Part shown: piece by piece, positions 1 through 10,480 of the stretch | Layout of the letters: the number at the start of each line of letters is the position of its first letter | Numbering within the stretch: position 1 is the first letter of the stretch | Source: Harmonia axyridis | Taxonomy: Eukaryota > Arthropoda > Insecta > Coleoptera > Coccinellidae | Length of the DNA stretch: 64,000 nt | Assembly (NCBI RefSeq): GCF_914767665.1 | Contig: NC_059507.1 | Location: 13,020,001-13,084,000 of the forward strand | Reading direction: 5' to 3' | Translations under genes and position numbers: made by a program | Notes under the pieces: model-generated | Databases searched by the model: none | Told to the model about the DNA's origin: nothing | The model's input: only the letters and a program-made list of their open reading frames with translations

Positions 1-102
1 GTGTATCACGTAACGTCCAACAAGACATCATAAAAATAGCTGAGGTTGTTTACATCTTCTCTAAAGTTTACAGTGCTGTTTCTCCTGATGGAAATCATCT
101 CA

Positions 103-183
103 CTCATATTTCTCTTGTAACAATTGTTGCCGAGTTTGTCCTATGTAACTCTTGTCACAATCCAAGCAAGATATATGGTAAAC
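103..183 (-). pseudogene. Penelope-like element, GIY-YIG endonuclease fragment
   Basis: The minus strand translates into a short open stretch starting VYHISC, followed by DCDKSYIGQT. This is the usual start of the GIY-YIG nuclease at the C-terminus of Penelope-like retroelements: VY-x-I-x-C, then C and YIGQT. A TGA stops the frame just after it, and the rest of the nuclease is not readable in frame. No reverse transcriptase lies inside the window; it would be upstream on this strand. I see only about 27 residues, so family assignment rests on this motif alone. Confidence 0.55.
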
Positions 184-214
184 TACAGATCATAATAGTT
201 CTTTTTGTTTTTTA

Positions 215-252
215 GCCCTGAAGAAGGAGGAAATCGCCTCCGAAACATTGGC
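215..252 (+). other. Hammerhead-ribozyme-like hairpin
   Basis: CTGAAGA at 218-224 matches the CUGANGA core box of hammerhead ribozymes. A GGAGG/CCTCC stem with a 6-nt loop follows (226-241), then GAAA at 242-245. GCC (215-217) and GGC (250-252) could close stem I. Minimal hammerheads are known from Penelope-like elements, and a Penelope nuclease fragment is adjacent, though on the other strand. A convincing stem III and cleavage triplet are not visible, so activity is unproven. Confidence 0.35.
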
Positions 253-1437
253 AAAAGTAAACTTGTGAGAATAAAATAAAGCATTGTCCACATTCCTGAA
301 AAGTTTTTATATTATATTGTATATCATGGACGAATACCAAACTGATACAATAATAATTTCCATGATTTTGTGAATTCAAAACCAACATAGAATTTGGTTG
401 TTTATATATCATAGAAAATATACCATAGAAGATTCGAAGAGAGGTATATGTGGTCGCCAAGGATGGAATTAGTCCACGAATGTACAAACAGCTTTTTTCC
501 ATTTTCAATCAATGCATCCAAACCAACTCCTATCACTTGCAGATAGCAAAAGCTACGCCCCTATGCCCAAAACCCACGATAAGATACAAAGAGGGATGAA
601 AAAAGCTAAGCCGGCGGGCAGGTGACATAACAGCTCACGTGAATACCGGAGGGGTGTACACCCCAAATCGAAGGGATGATGCAAACATGCATACGCAGGG
701 ATGAGCAAAAGTATTTACCTATTGTCAGTGTCAGGCGAAGACCATCGTGGTTGCCCGAATGAAGAGGCGTTTTACTGGTTAAACCATTGTTGCCATTGTG
801 ATATTAGATTCAAAATGGCGTCGGCAGTGCGGTTTGAATGAATGAGGTGATATGATTAAGTTGGGCAGATGTTTATTGAATTAGGGACGCATCATTGTTA
901 CGATTTTGCATCAGAATGAAGGGATATGGACTGAAGAAGAATGTGTAAATGTTACGGATTTTTTATGAGTGTTAGGTTTTGGTTATTTGATGAACTGCAT
1001 TGGTGTGTTAATGTTTAGCCCAGGATCCCATGATTTGAATGGTTTATAGGAAAAGGTTGATTAAATCGAAGGGAAGAAGTTGGGAGAGTTATGAAAGTTA
1101 AGTGGAAGATTTGTTTGTTGTCTTTCACTCAGTGGGCTTCATCTTGTGTTTTTCACTACTCTTCGACTTATAGTAAAGACCATTGCAATATACGTAAGCA
1201 TTCATCAGCTTCATCTTCGTCATTACATCTTCGTCATAACATCTTCGTTACTACCTTCGTTGAATTTTCAACAATGCAATTTACTATTTTTCTTCTCACA
1301 TTATTCCTCTTGCTTGTTCTGGCTTTTATGTACGTGGTGTTTTGGTAATAATTTGTCTATCTACTAGCGATGTAACTTCCTGAACTATATATTCAGAATA
1401 TGCCTCAATATCTTCATCTGAATGTGTCAATAAGGAT
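253..1437. other. No gene seen
   Basis: AT-rich sequence. The short open frames around 1091-1367 are low-complexity Ser/Leu/Phe-rich and look like chance frames. There is nothing I can assign. Confidence 0.5.
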
Positions 1438-2017
1438 TAGAGGAAAGTCGCTTAATTTTGGATAGTTGCCTAATTTTGGATACTGCATTATCTCAATATC
1501 TGTTTACAGTTTTCTTTGATTGAATCCACAGAACGAAGCACCCCTAACATAAAATGATGCCATGTGAAGCACATAGCTCGACTGTTCAATACTAGGTGAC
1601 ATAATAATATTATGTGTTTATTTGTAAAAACGAGTTTTTTGTTCCACCTCGTGTAAACAGTTATAAAAAGGTAAGTACTAAGCGTAGAATAGTGTAAGTT
1701 TACGAGGATGTATTAGAATAATGGTATAATAAGCCTATGTGTTTGAAATAAGAATTACTCTTATGGACATTTTGATTTTAATCACCTAACCTAGAGTCTA
1801 GTGGTTGCCTAATTTTGGATAGGAGAGGCTTCCTAAAATTGGATATCCAAAATTAGGATTTTCTTATAGAAAGACAGAGAGAGAGAACTCCGCCTTGACA
1901 ACTGACCCCCAATAACACTTCTTCATCCGAATTGAACAATAAGAAGAGCACCTCAATTCAACTATATATTGAAAGTACTCTCCCGAAACAACAAACCGAT
2001 GGCAGTGTTGAAACCAA

Positions 2018-2206
2018 ATGATTGTCGAAGTTCAAGATTTTTCGCCTTTACCATCCTGCAGTACGGTACCTACTTCAAACAGGGGACGTAAAGCTGGTTC
2101 CGCAGCGGTAATAACAAGTACGCCCTGTAAAAACGAATTAGAAGCTAGTGTTAAAGAACGACAACGAAAAGAATCCCTTAAAAAAAAGGAAAGTCACCAA
2201 AACTAG
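2018..2206 (+). pseudogene. pogo transposase C-terminal tail, part 1
   Basis: The 62-residue stretch has the layout seen downstream of the DDE domain in insect pogo/Tigger-type transposases: a proline-rich SPLPSC segment, then RGRKAG, then ITSTPCKNELE, then a Lys/Glu-rich tail. A second open stretch rich in Ser and Asn precedes it in another frame (about 1909-2016), so a frameshift is likely near 2016. A TAG ends it at 2204-2206. The tail then remains lysine-rich up to the LINE insertion near 2310. Confidence 0.5.
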
Positions 2207-2309
2207 AATCCTTTGGAAAAACTAAAAACAAGACGATTGTTAAAACAAAGAAGATAAAGAAGAGTCAAGAGGTTGAATAAGAAAGTGACTCCTCACAAAA
2301 TCTTGTGAT

Positions 2310-3354
2310 CTTCACGTCATGATGTATTCAGCAATGTTGGCCCATATCAAAATAGTTTTGTTTGCTGACGATACATCCTTTATAATTTCCGCATCAAGTC
2401 TGATGGAACTCACAGCCAGGTGTGAACTTTTGGTGCGCTGTTTCACTGATTGGTGTTTTCGTAACTCGATAATTCTGAATGTCAATAAAACCGATCTTTT
2501 GTACTTTCAGTCGCGGGATATGGGTCGCCAGTTAATCTTGGAACTTCCGTCGGGTGAGTTGAAGTGTTCCGAATGTGTGAGGTTTCTTGGACTGCAGGTT
2601 GACGGTGTCCTGAGTTGGAGGAACCACGTTGACTCAGTATGTTCGAGATTGAGTAGTGCATTTTTCGCCATTAGACGTCTCAAGCAAGTCCTTTCGGAGG
2701 AATCTCTAATTTGCGTCTATTATTCTTTGGCCTACTCTCACCTTAACTACAACATCGTGTTATGGGGAGGATCCTCCTCGAGTCATCGTGCATTCATCGC
2801 ACAGAAAAAAATCATGCGGCTCATTTTCGGCCTTTCACCAGTGGAGTCCTGTAGACCCTACTTCATTTCCAACAGATTGTTGAGTTTTCCCTGCGTTTTC
2901 ATATTAAATTGTTTATTGCATATCAAAAAGAACTCAAGGTTGCTGAAAAAATGCTCTGATTACCATGATTACGATACAAGACATAAAGATATTCTCTGTA
3001 TTCCAAAACATAGAACAACAAAATTTCAGCACTCGCCAACGTACTATGGTATCAGATTGTTCAATCATCTTCCGGAGAGACTGAAAGTTTTGGAGTACAG
3101 AAAATTTAAGAATGACGTTAAGGAATTGTTGTTGATGAACTGTTTTTATAGTGTCAGCGAATACTTGGATTACTCTTTTGTTTAAGGAATTTGAATCTTT
3201 TGTAGATCAAATTTTCGGTTTCAGTTACTAATTGCTTTCTTTTTTCGTATTATTGTTATTATTGTATGCATATTCATTTTGACGTTTTCTATACAGTGTA
3301 CTCTGTCTTAAGGAAATAAAGAAATATTATTATTATTATTATTATTATTATTAT
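2310..3354 (+). mobile_element. 5'-truncated LINE (jockey-type) with (TTA)n tail
   Basis: A reverse-transcriptase C-terminal ORF is followed by about 140 bp of untranslated sequence, an AATAAA-like stretch and a TTA trinucleotide run (about 3326-3354) that serves as the 3' tail. The left edge falls inside the reverse transcriptase, so the 5' end is truncated, as is usual after incomplete target-primed reverse transcription. The LINE lies between two pieces of one pogo transposase tail, so it inserted after the pogo element. I could not define a clean target duplication. Confidence 0.75.
2319..3185 (+). pseudogene. LINE reverse transcriptase, C-terminal part
   Basis: This is 288 residues without a stop. 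VLFADDTSF near the start is the catalytic FADD box of non-LTR reverse transcriptases. NVNKTDLLYF and VRFLGLQVDGVLSWRNHV follow, matching the thumb-side motifs of jockey/R1-type enzymes, then SHLNYNIVLWGG and the late HDYDTRH motif. The fingers, most of the palm and the endonuclease are missing because the element is 5' truncated. The open frame suggests modest age. It cannot work alone. Confidence 0.75.
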
Positions 3355-3543
3355 GACGATGACTCAGATATGCACGCAGACGAAAACGATGACCCAACGT
3401 GTATTTTCTGCAATGGAAACTTTTCAGCAAACCAAAATGGAAAAGCCTGGATACAGTGTTCAATTTGTTTCCGATGGATACACGAAGACTGTGCTGGTAG
3501 TGAGAAAACGAACGCTTATGTGTGTTATTTTTGCTCGGAATAA
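3355..3543 (+). pseudogene. pogo transposase tail, part 2, with PHD-like zinc finger
   Basis: Read from just after the (TTA)n tail, the frame begins with an acidic run (DDDSDMHADENDDP) and then gives a complete C4-H-C3 pattern: CIFC, then QCSIC, RWIHEDC and VCYFC, followed by TAA. A PHD-type finger at the C-terminus is known in a subset of insect pogo-like transposases. The stop is followed by the TTTTGGATA subterminal repeats of the same element. The upstream half of this tail is at 2018-2206, beyond the LINE. Confidence 0.6.
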
Positions 3544-3791
3544 GAGGTTCCCAATTTTGGATAGGGTATCCAATTTTGGGAACCCTTTTTTTTTATTTGA
3601 AAAAGTGCTATATTTTACTTTGGTCTATTTATTATGTTCTTTCGAGTTAATATAAATATTTTTGTGAGCGTATACTGTTTTTATAGAGTTGATAACATAT
3701 TTTAGGCACAAAAAAAATTATAAAATATCTTTTTTTCACACAAAAAAAGTTGAATAAGAAAAGCTATCCAAAATTAGGCGACCTTTCTCTA

Positions 3792-6476
3792 GTATTTGTC
3801 ACTTGACTATCAAGGATCTATATTCGACTAATAATCGGATATCAGAGGTGGAAATTGTAGCTTCAAGATTTGCCTATTCCTCGCGATCTTCATCTTGAAT
3901 TGTAATGTTGGTAGTAGGTACCTATATTACTCGCTACAAACATATAATATTGATCTATATTGCTATACCTACCTATGATGAACGGAATACGCTTGAGGGT
4001 AATGCATAGTAGTATGTCCTGTCACTAAAAACACTATGTATGCCAACTTGCCCAACCCACGTGCTAAAAAAAATGAATATGTGAATGAATATTTTCCTAA
4101 AATTTATTCATAGAACCCAATAGATGAATATGAATCTCGAAAAAAAACAATTGTGCTCAATATAATTGATTCCAGTGAAACCATTCTTGATAAGAGTCAA
4201 AAAGCCGAGAAGGCAAAGCTTACTCAAGTTATTTTCGTATGTTATATCATAAGGGCATTTGTTTTTTTCACAGGAAAAATTAAATGACCGAATAGTATTT
4301 CACAAGACTATTTCATGAGACAGTTTTTCCATCTAGAAAGCATTTGTAATTCAAAATTGAGAGTTTATGATTGGTGGAAATTAAGATGAGAGAAATGGTG
4401 AATAGTTAGGTTTCTCATTAAACTGTACCTCCTAATCGAGTGATGGTATTGAAGAAGAATCTGATTCAAGATTTATCTTAATTCCATAAAAGAATAAAGG
4501 ATAAAGCAAAGATATATGATATTTGAATTTTCATCACAGAACCTAGGTAAAGGTATTACATCTACACCTTTATCACAAAATATGAAAATTATTATAAAAC
4601 TCTTATACTTATTAAGGTGGAGGATATTTGAGTATATTTCAGATCATTAACTGCAACTTCATACAATTATTGTCGAAAGTAATGAATTATCGACAAGAAA
4701 ATTCAAATTTGAAGACACTTATAGATTTTTCATGAGTTGAGAAGACGTTGAGAAGAGTTTCTGAAGGCGCTTAGAAAGCAGGAATGAGGGAATTGCTCTT
4801 CCAAATTCATTCAATATCACTAACGTCCGCTTCCCTCTGTTCTCCCTTATTTCACACAGATGGCGCTAATAGGGTCGGATCTCGAATTCAAGTCTTCAAT
4901 GCTATAATGCAACAAGGGGTTCCGTGAAAATATCCATCTCCCGATAATGTCAAAGGTGCGCTCGAGATGAAATATTGCATTAAGACGTGAAATAAGAATT
5001 TTCACAATCATAAAAAAGTTAATTTTAATCGCTTTACCGGGAGTAAATAAAATTTGAGATGAATATTGGAAAACCTCGATATTTCAGTAAGCAGTAACGA
5101 TTGATTTCACCAAGATTTTACATGTTGATATGAAACTATAATTTCAAACTCTCTGTAGAATTTGGTATGGATTATTATATTGATTATAAGAACTAAGGAA
5201 ATTCGAAAAAATTGGAATATTGCATGTGAATGTAAATTACAATCCTTCATGCAATACCGAAAAAATTGCACAAAATTTCCGTATAACGAAAGATCGAAAT
5301 AGGGTTGAATTTTCGTAGTATGCATATGTAAAAAAATAACTCGAATATCGAATTTTTGGTAATACTACAACAATGGCATCGAATTAAAAAACTGTCTTAT
5401 AATAACCTTCAAAGCAGTTCTGTAATCATAAATTGGCGAATGAAGGACGTGGGCTATAAAGCTCCTGGCTCAAAATCAGTGAAATCAATGAATTTTCAGG
5501 AATAATAGAAGTTTTGTATATTTTTAACAATGGAATACATAATTCGAAAATAAGAATAATGATACACCTTTACATAGCTTTGTTGGTAATTGGATTTGAG
5601 ACTTAAAATTACAAAAAGATGTGAATTCAAAGTTTATTCCGAATAGTTAATGAAATTATAGTTTCATAAGATAATAATTCAAGAAAAAATATTGAATGAT
5701 TGTTAAGAGAAAGAATTCAATTTCAATTCTTTTTCAATTTCGAATGATATGATCAGAAATCGCGAGCCCTTTTCCATCCATTACGAATGGATACTCAAAA
5801 CTTTGATATCAATAACATTGATACTTAAACCTTACTTCATTAATGAATAGTCAAAAACCAGATTAAGTTCTCCTCACCGACCCCTTTTCAAACTGAAACT
5901 CTTGTATCGTACTAGATAATCTAACAGAGGATCCTTTCTATCATCTCCACAGATGTTACCAAAGGATCTAATCTCCTCGAGATGCTTAAAAAATTTTCGC
6001 CTTCCCCAAACTCGACAATGAGGATTAATTCTTGGCCACTTGAGACCACTGAGCCATGAAAGCAATCTTATAAATTAAATTTCTGAATCTGTTCTCTCGA
6101 CCACAATACTCACCAAATCCTTTCGTGCGAAATTCATATCTGGGATTCTCAACAAAAGGATCGGAAATACGGGAGGCAGTGGTGTAACTCACGGGGCTAT
6201 CGGTAGAATCGATGACGATAAAGTTTTTATAACTGATTGAAATATACTTCTCCACAAAATTAACGCACCACGAAAAATAAATTCACCTTTTTGTCAAAAC
6301 TACTTATCCGATTTTTAATGATGTTTTCTTTATGAATATAGAATATAGAATATATACCAGATACATTTCCTTTTTTGATTCACTTCATTATCTTTCTCAA
6401 TACTCGAGAAACATAATTTTATATCATGAAATGATTTTAGCGAATTTAATTAGCATTATCAGCACGAAGTGGCAGG
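3792..6476. other. No gene identified
   Basis: AT-rich. On the minus strand at about 6120-6270 there is an open stretch ending at a strong splice-donor-like GTGAGT, but I recognise no protein there and see no good acceptor. The rest shows no transposon ends or recognisable coding sequence. Confidence 0.4.
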
Positions 6477-6484
6477 GTGTTGGT

Positions 6485-6723
6485 TAAGGAATTCACGACT
6501 TGACTTGATATTCAAGATACTTGGCTTGATATTCAAGCTTCTAGACTTGAGCTTGACTTGAAATCAACTCAAGTTTAAGTCAAGAAGTAGTTTTTCGATG
6601 TCAAGTATTTATTCATCAAGAACTCAACTTGACATTGAATAACTTTGTTACTTGACTTGAACTTAAGTTGATTTCAAGTCAAGTTCAAGTCGTTTCAATA
6701 TAAAGTCAAGCCGTGAATCCCTA
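6485..6723. mobile_element. Foldback MITE of the TCAAG-arm hAT family, copy 1
   Basis: This 239 bp copy consists of two inverted arms made of TCAAG/CTTGA units. Its outer ends read TAAGGAATTCACG and, on the other strand, TAGGGATTCACGG. Flanking 8-mers GTGTTGGT (6477-6484) and GTGTCGGT (6724-6731) agree at 7 of 8 positions, the duplication length of hAT elements. It has no coding content. Mobilisation in trans by a hAT transposase is inferred from the longer relatives in this window. Confidence 0.75.
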
Positions 6724-7117
6724 GTGTCGGTGTATAAAGACATCCTAGTAGCAGGCTATGGAAAAACAAAGAGTACTGGTAATTGTCAAATACGGGTGCT
6801 TAGTGTCAATGTTAGTCCCTACGTATTTTTTGCAAATTCTTTCATTAACGAATATACAACTAGAAACACTAAATCTTACACGCGAAGAATGTGTTCAAAG
6901 TGTCTGATTGCAATTTGGAAAGGCCTGAACCAAAATGACATAAGGTAACTTATTGTAAGTATGAGCCGCTGTTGCCAAGAAGTTATTCGTAATAGATCAC
7001 TTTCCCACTCGGTATACAATAAACTATTCCATCCTTCCTTCTCACCCAAAATTGACGACGCATATATCAAAATCAAATCTGAAAAAAAAAGGAAAGAACC
7101 AAATAATGTAATAAATG

Positions 7118-7320
7118 TAAATATTCTCAGCTTGGCTTGAGCTTGACTTGAAATCAACTCAATTTATGGTCAAGTAGTAGTTATTCAATGTCAAGTCAAG
7201 TACTCAATGAATAAAAACTTGACTTGACATTGAAAAACTACTGATGACTTGAACTTGAGTTGATTTCAAGTCAAGCTCAAGTCAAGTAGCTTGAATATCA
7301 AGCCAAGCCGTGAATCCCTA
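7118..7320. mobile_element. Foldback MITE of the TCAAG-arm hAT family, copy 2
   Basis: This 203 bp palindromic copy is flanked by exact 8 bp repeats AATAAATG (7110-7117 and 7321-7328). The left tip has drifted (TAAATATTCTCAGC) and the right tip is canonical. It interrupts the 3' region of a minus-strand LINE whose uninterrupted relative lies at 14.0-14.6 kb, so the empty site can be compared directly within the window. Confidence 0.8.
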
Positions 7321-7394
7321 AATAAATGTTTCAGTTTCCATATTGATTTAAAGTTGGCGGTCCATTCTAAGAAATAATCTGAAACGGAATGGAT

Positions 7395-8030
7395 AGCTTA
7401 GAAACCACCATGAAATGTATTAATTGAACAACAATTCACCAAGTGGTCAATGATTTCTTTTACGCCATACTCACATAGTAAGCTTTCAATGGAATTCCAT
7501 TTGAGGAGCATACTATTGCAACGACCATGACCAACCGTTAGTCGATTTGAAGTATACCAAATTCTCCTAGGATGATTGAAACCTGGAACTTTCTCTAAAG
7601 GATCAAAGATTAGACTTTTGCTGAAGACATCACAAGAACTCCATTCCGAACGCCAATTTTCCTTATCACTTTGATTAGATTGATGGAAAGTGTCAATCCT
7701 AAAGGTTTGCATGACTTCAATCTAGTTCTAGTATCTGGGAGGTAAGATACAATTGGAAATATGTTCGAGTAGAAATGAAATTTATCCCAAGATTTCTTGA
7801 CTGCAACCTGTCTACGAATATGAGGCGGAAGTATAAGTGATAGCACTGGTAATAGACCTAATGGTTCCACTGATAGAAACGTAAAGTTGTGCATCAATTT
7901 TACGAATATGAGCAAACCAAACAGTATTTAGTAGCAAAAAAACCAAGGCCAAAGCTGCCGTTCGAAGATTGCTGTCATCAGCACTCCACGAATAACCAGC
8001 TATATATTTGAAGTTAGCTATAGTTTGTTT
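7395..8030 (-). pseudogene. LINE reverse transcriptase C-terminal region, degraded
   Basis: Minus-strand frames give LLPVLSLILPPHIRRQ and then, after frame changes, VPGFNHPRRIWYTSNRL, TVGHGRCNSML and CEYGVKEIIDHLVNCC. This order (LPVL...PPHIRR, PGF..PR..W..NR..GHGRCN, C..G......H....C) is the conserved C-terminal end of a common insect LINE group. Frameshifts separate the blocks. A second, plus-strand copy of the same sequence lies at 14040-14500. MITE copy 2 interrupts the downstream 3' region. Confidence 0.65.
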
Positions 8031-8267
8031 TGCTCTTCCTCAAAAGAATATACATATTATTATTGAACACAGTGCAATAAACTCCAAAGTTCAAAAAGTA
8101 ACTCTTCCCCGCCCCTGAGCTTGCGAGTTCCAATTCTTGAAATCCTTCATCGCTAATATCTCCAACAATAGTCGAAAAATATATAGATTGTATAATAGAC
8201 CGCGGCTCGGCTGTTGAAGGGTAGGGGGACAGAGGGATCGAGGATAATAGACAGATATCGGACGTAC

Positions 8268-8417
8268 CCTGAATGGAATACAAGCGGCGAATCGAGTCAG
8301 TTTTCGAGTGCATCTACCGGAAGCGATTGGGACCGGAAACCCACAGATAAGCAGAATAAGAAGAAGAGGTAGACAATGGCGGACAGATGCGCCCCACAAT
8401 AAGACGCTGCACTCCAT
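8268..8417 (-). CDS. Candidate first coding exon with signal peptide (host gene?)
   Basis: On the minus strand an ATG at 8415-8417 sits in a good initiation context (AAAGATGG). It opens a frame whose first 35 residues look like a signal peptide: a short N-region with Arg and His, then the hydrophobic LPLLLILLICGF, then small residues PIASG. The frame runs without a stop to a donor-like AGG|GTACGT at 8262-8270, giving 50 codons in phase 0. The upstream 100 bp are relatively CpG-rich and include a TATAT motif. I do not recognise the protein and no following exon is identified, so this is only a candidate. Confidence 0.3.
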
Positions 8418-8638
8418 CTTTACCCAACGTTCCCCAATCTTCTGGTCTGTATTATCTTCTCGTCTCGCCTTCGATATATTTCGCGACGTTTCGTCATTGG
8501 TAAGCCGATGAATGTTTTGATGAGGTTTTGTAGATTCTGCTGAAGGTTGAGTGAAATTTGTTGTGTTCGATTTAGAAATCCTTGATTTTATTATTGAATT
8601 CCGCCATTACATTATTGTCATAATTGTCAAACTACATG

Positions 8639-9600
8639 GGCGTACATTTGCTTCCGCCGTTTTTTTCCGAAATTCAAAGCTTTATTGTGAAATGCTGCTT
8701 ATACATTTATGATTCGAAGTATTGTCCATCGCTGGCCACCATTTCCTCCCATCTTTCGGGCAGCGTACGAAAAGCGTGTTGGAAAAACTGGTCATCTTTT
8801 GAAGCGATCCACGAATCGATCCAATTTTTTACTTCTTCATAAGACCGGAAGTGCTGGTCGGCCAGGCCGTGTGTCATTTATCGAAACAAGTGATAGTCCA
8901 AGGGAGCAACGTCTAGAGAATACGCCGGGAGGGGCATGACTTCCAATTTCAACGTTTCCAAGTATGTCTTGGCAGCTTTTGCAACATGGGGACGAGCATT
9001 GTCATGCTGTAAAACAACTTCATCATGTCTTTCGTTGTATTGCGGTTGTTTGTCTTTCAATGCTCGGCTCAAACGCATTGTTTACATTCGATAACGATCG
9101 CCTCTGATTGTTTCAATCGGTTTTAACAATTCATAATACACTACGCCGAGCTGGCCCCACCAAATTCTGAGAATGCCTGTTGAACCATGAATATTCTGTT
9201 TGGCCGTCGACGTGGAAGCATGGCCGGGATAACACAATGATTTTCTGTCCTCAGGATTATCGTAATGAGCCCATTTTTCGTCTTCAGTCACAATTCGATG
9301 CAGAATACCTTCCGTCTTTGCCTTGCAAACAGCTGTTCACAAGCAAACAAACGCCGTTAAACATCTCTTGGCTTCAACTCGTACAACACCCAATTTCCTT
9401 GTTTCTGAATCATTCCCATTACTTTCATGGCTTGTTGCGCCACTCCTAATGATCCTGACAATTCTTGTTGCGTTTGACATGAGTCTTGATGAAGTAATGC
9501 CTACAATTCTGCATCATCGAAAACCTTCTCTCTTCCACCGTCATTCTGGTCTTCAACTTCAAAATCACCGTTTGAAAAGGCATTTGACTGGACTCGATTA
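8639..9600 (-). pseudogene. Mariner remnant, family with GGCGTACAACTTTGC ends, copy A
   Basis: The terminal repeat GGCGTACATTTGCTTCCGCC is at the left (8639). Minus-strand frames then give mariner blocks: LDYHLF, LQHDNARPHVAK, GVVYYELLKP, PGHASTSTAK and a TEDEKW form of the catalytic TGDE motif. Frames are broken several times. Readable N-terminal sequence stops at about 9600 in the EDQNDGGREKVF region, and no right terminal repeat is seen. Relatives: 40379-50747, 56121-57110 and 62147-62779. Confidence 0.75.
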
Positions 9601-10139
9601 AGTGATGTGGCCATCTCCTCTACAACATCAGACGAATCCCGAGCAACATCATTAAAACAATAACAACCATATACAGGCAAAGATTAGTTTACATAATCCG
9701 TAACATGGGAAAGGGGCATAAGACAAGATAACTCATGGAGTTCTCTACTGTTCCCTATTACCATGGATGAAAAATAATCTGTAGCCAGAAGGGTTATATT
9801 ATTATTATTATTATATTATTCATAAGAGGTTATGCAGTTTTCGTATAAGAGAGTGAAGATGACTTAAAGTGGCTTTTACATAATATGTGTCAACACAGTT
9901 GCTCAAACTCTTGGGATGATAAATTCTACATCCAAGACTGAGTGCATGACCACATCCAAAACATCTCTCAGATGTAATTTAGTTGTAAATGAGAGCATCA
10001 TACGAGAGATGAAATCCAATTAATTGAGCCTAGAAATCTCTAGTTGTGGTGGCATAGAACCAGAAGTAAGAACGGAAGTGATACCATATTCTGAAACAAA
10101 TATTTCAGGATTGCTACAAAACACAACCAAAACCTGAAA
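9601..10139. other. No gene seen; short ATT microsatellite
   Basis: A TTA/ATT run occurs at about 9798-9820. The rest has no recognisable coding sequence. Confidence 0.4.
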
Positions 10140-10480
10140 CATCGGGGACACGCCTGGTTATGGAGGCAGTAGAGATGAAAATAGTTCGAAGAATAACTGA
10201 AAATACTCCACAGTCTACGAGATAGGTAAAAAAGAAAACATCAACGATTGGGTACTGAACCGAAAAGTTCAATGGAATGATCATATCACCCGAATGGAAG
10301 AGGACCGAATCGTGAACATCGCTAGGGATAGATTATCACTGAGAAAACGAAAACGAAGAAGTCTTCGAAAACGATGAATGGATAATCTTAATACATGGTA
10401 TTTATATATACAACAGTCGAGAAATGATCTGGAACAGGCAATATGCCTTCTTGGACTCTAGAAGAAGAGAAAGAATTGGA
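10140..10480 (+). pseudogene. RTE-type LINE C-terminus, degraded
   Basis: The plus strand reads VMEAVEMKIVRRITENTPQS and, after a frame change, WVLNRKVQWNDHITRMEEDR and IVNIARDRL. These match the late C-terminal region of RTE-type LINE proteins (EM..LRRI.....R...I......W.GHV.RM...R). Stops and frame changes make it a pseudogene. A related but better preserved RTE copy is at 34921-36953. Confidence 0.55.

Larger units (their letters stand above)
1440..3789 (+). mobile_element. pogo-like DNA transposon, internally deleted, LINE inside
   Basis: The ends form imperfect TIRs: GAGGAAAGTCGC at the left and, read inward from the right, GAGAAAGGTCGC. Both continue into a shared (C/T)TAATTTTGGATA block. 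TA dinucleotides flank both ends (1438-1439 and 3790-3791), the duplication expected of the Tc1/mariner/pogo superfamily. Copies of the TTTTGGATA block recur just inside both ends (about 1470, 1805-1850, 3550-3580). Only the C-terminal part of a transposase remains, and a truncated LINE splits it. The DDE core and N-terminal DNA-binding domain are absent, so this copy is non-autonomous. Confidence 0.75.

Noticed and set aside
6025..6300. Minus-strand open stretch ending at a GTGAGT donor-like site
   Set aside because: No recognisable protein, no convincing acceptor, and a stop just upstream. Not strong enough to list as an exon.
6485..6723. CAAGT-rich blocks as simple satellite DNA
   Set aside because: They are bounded by constant tips and 8 bp duplications and occur as separate insertions, not as arrays.
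6900..7090. Pyrimidine tract plus CAG on the minus strand that looks like a splice acceptor
   Set aside because: The same sequence occurs downstream of the LINE copy at 14.5 kb, so it belongs to the LINE 3' region and not to a host exon.
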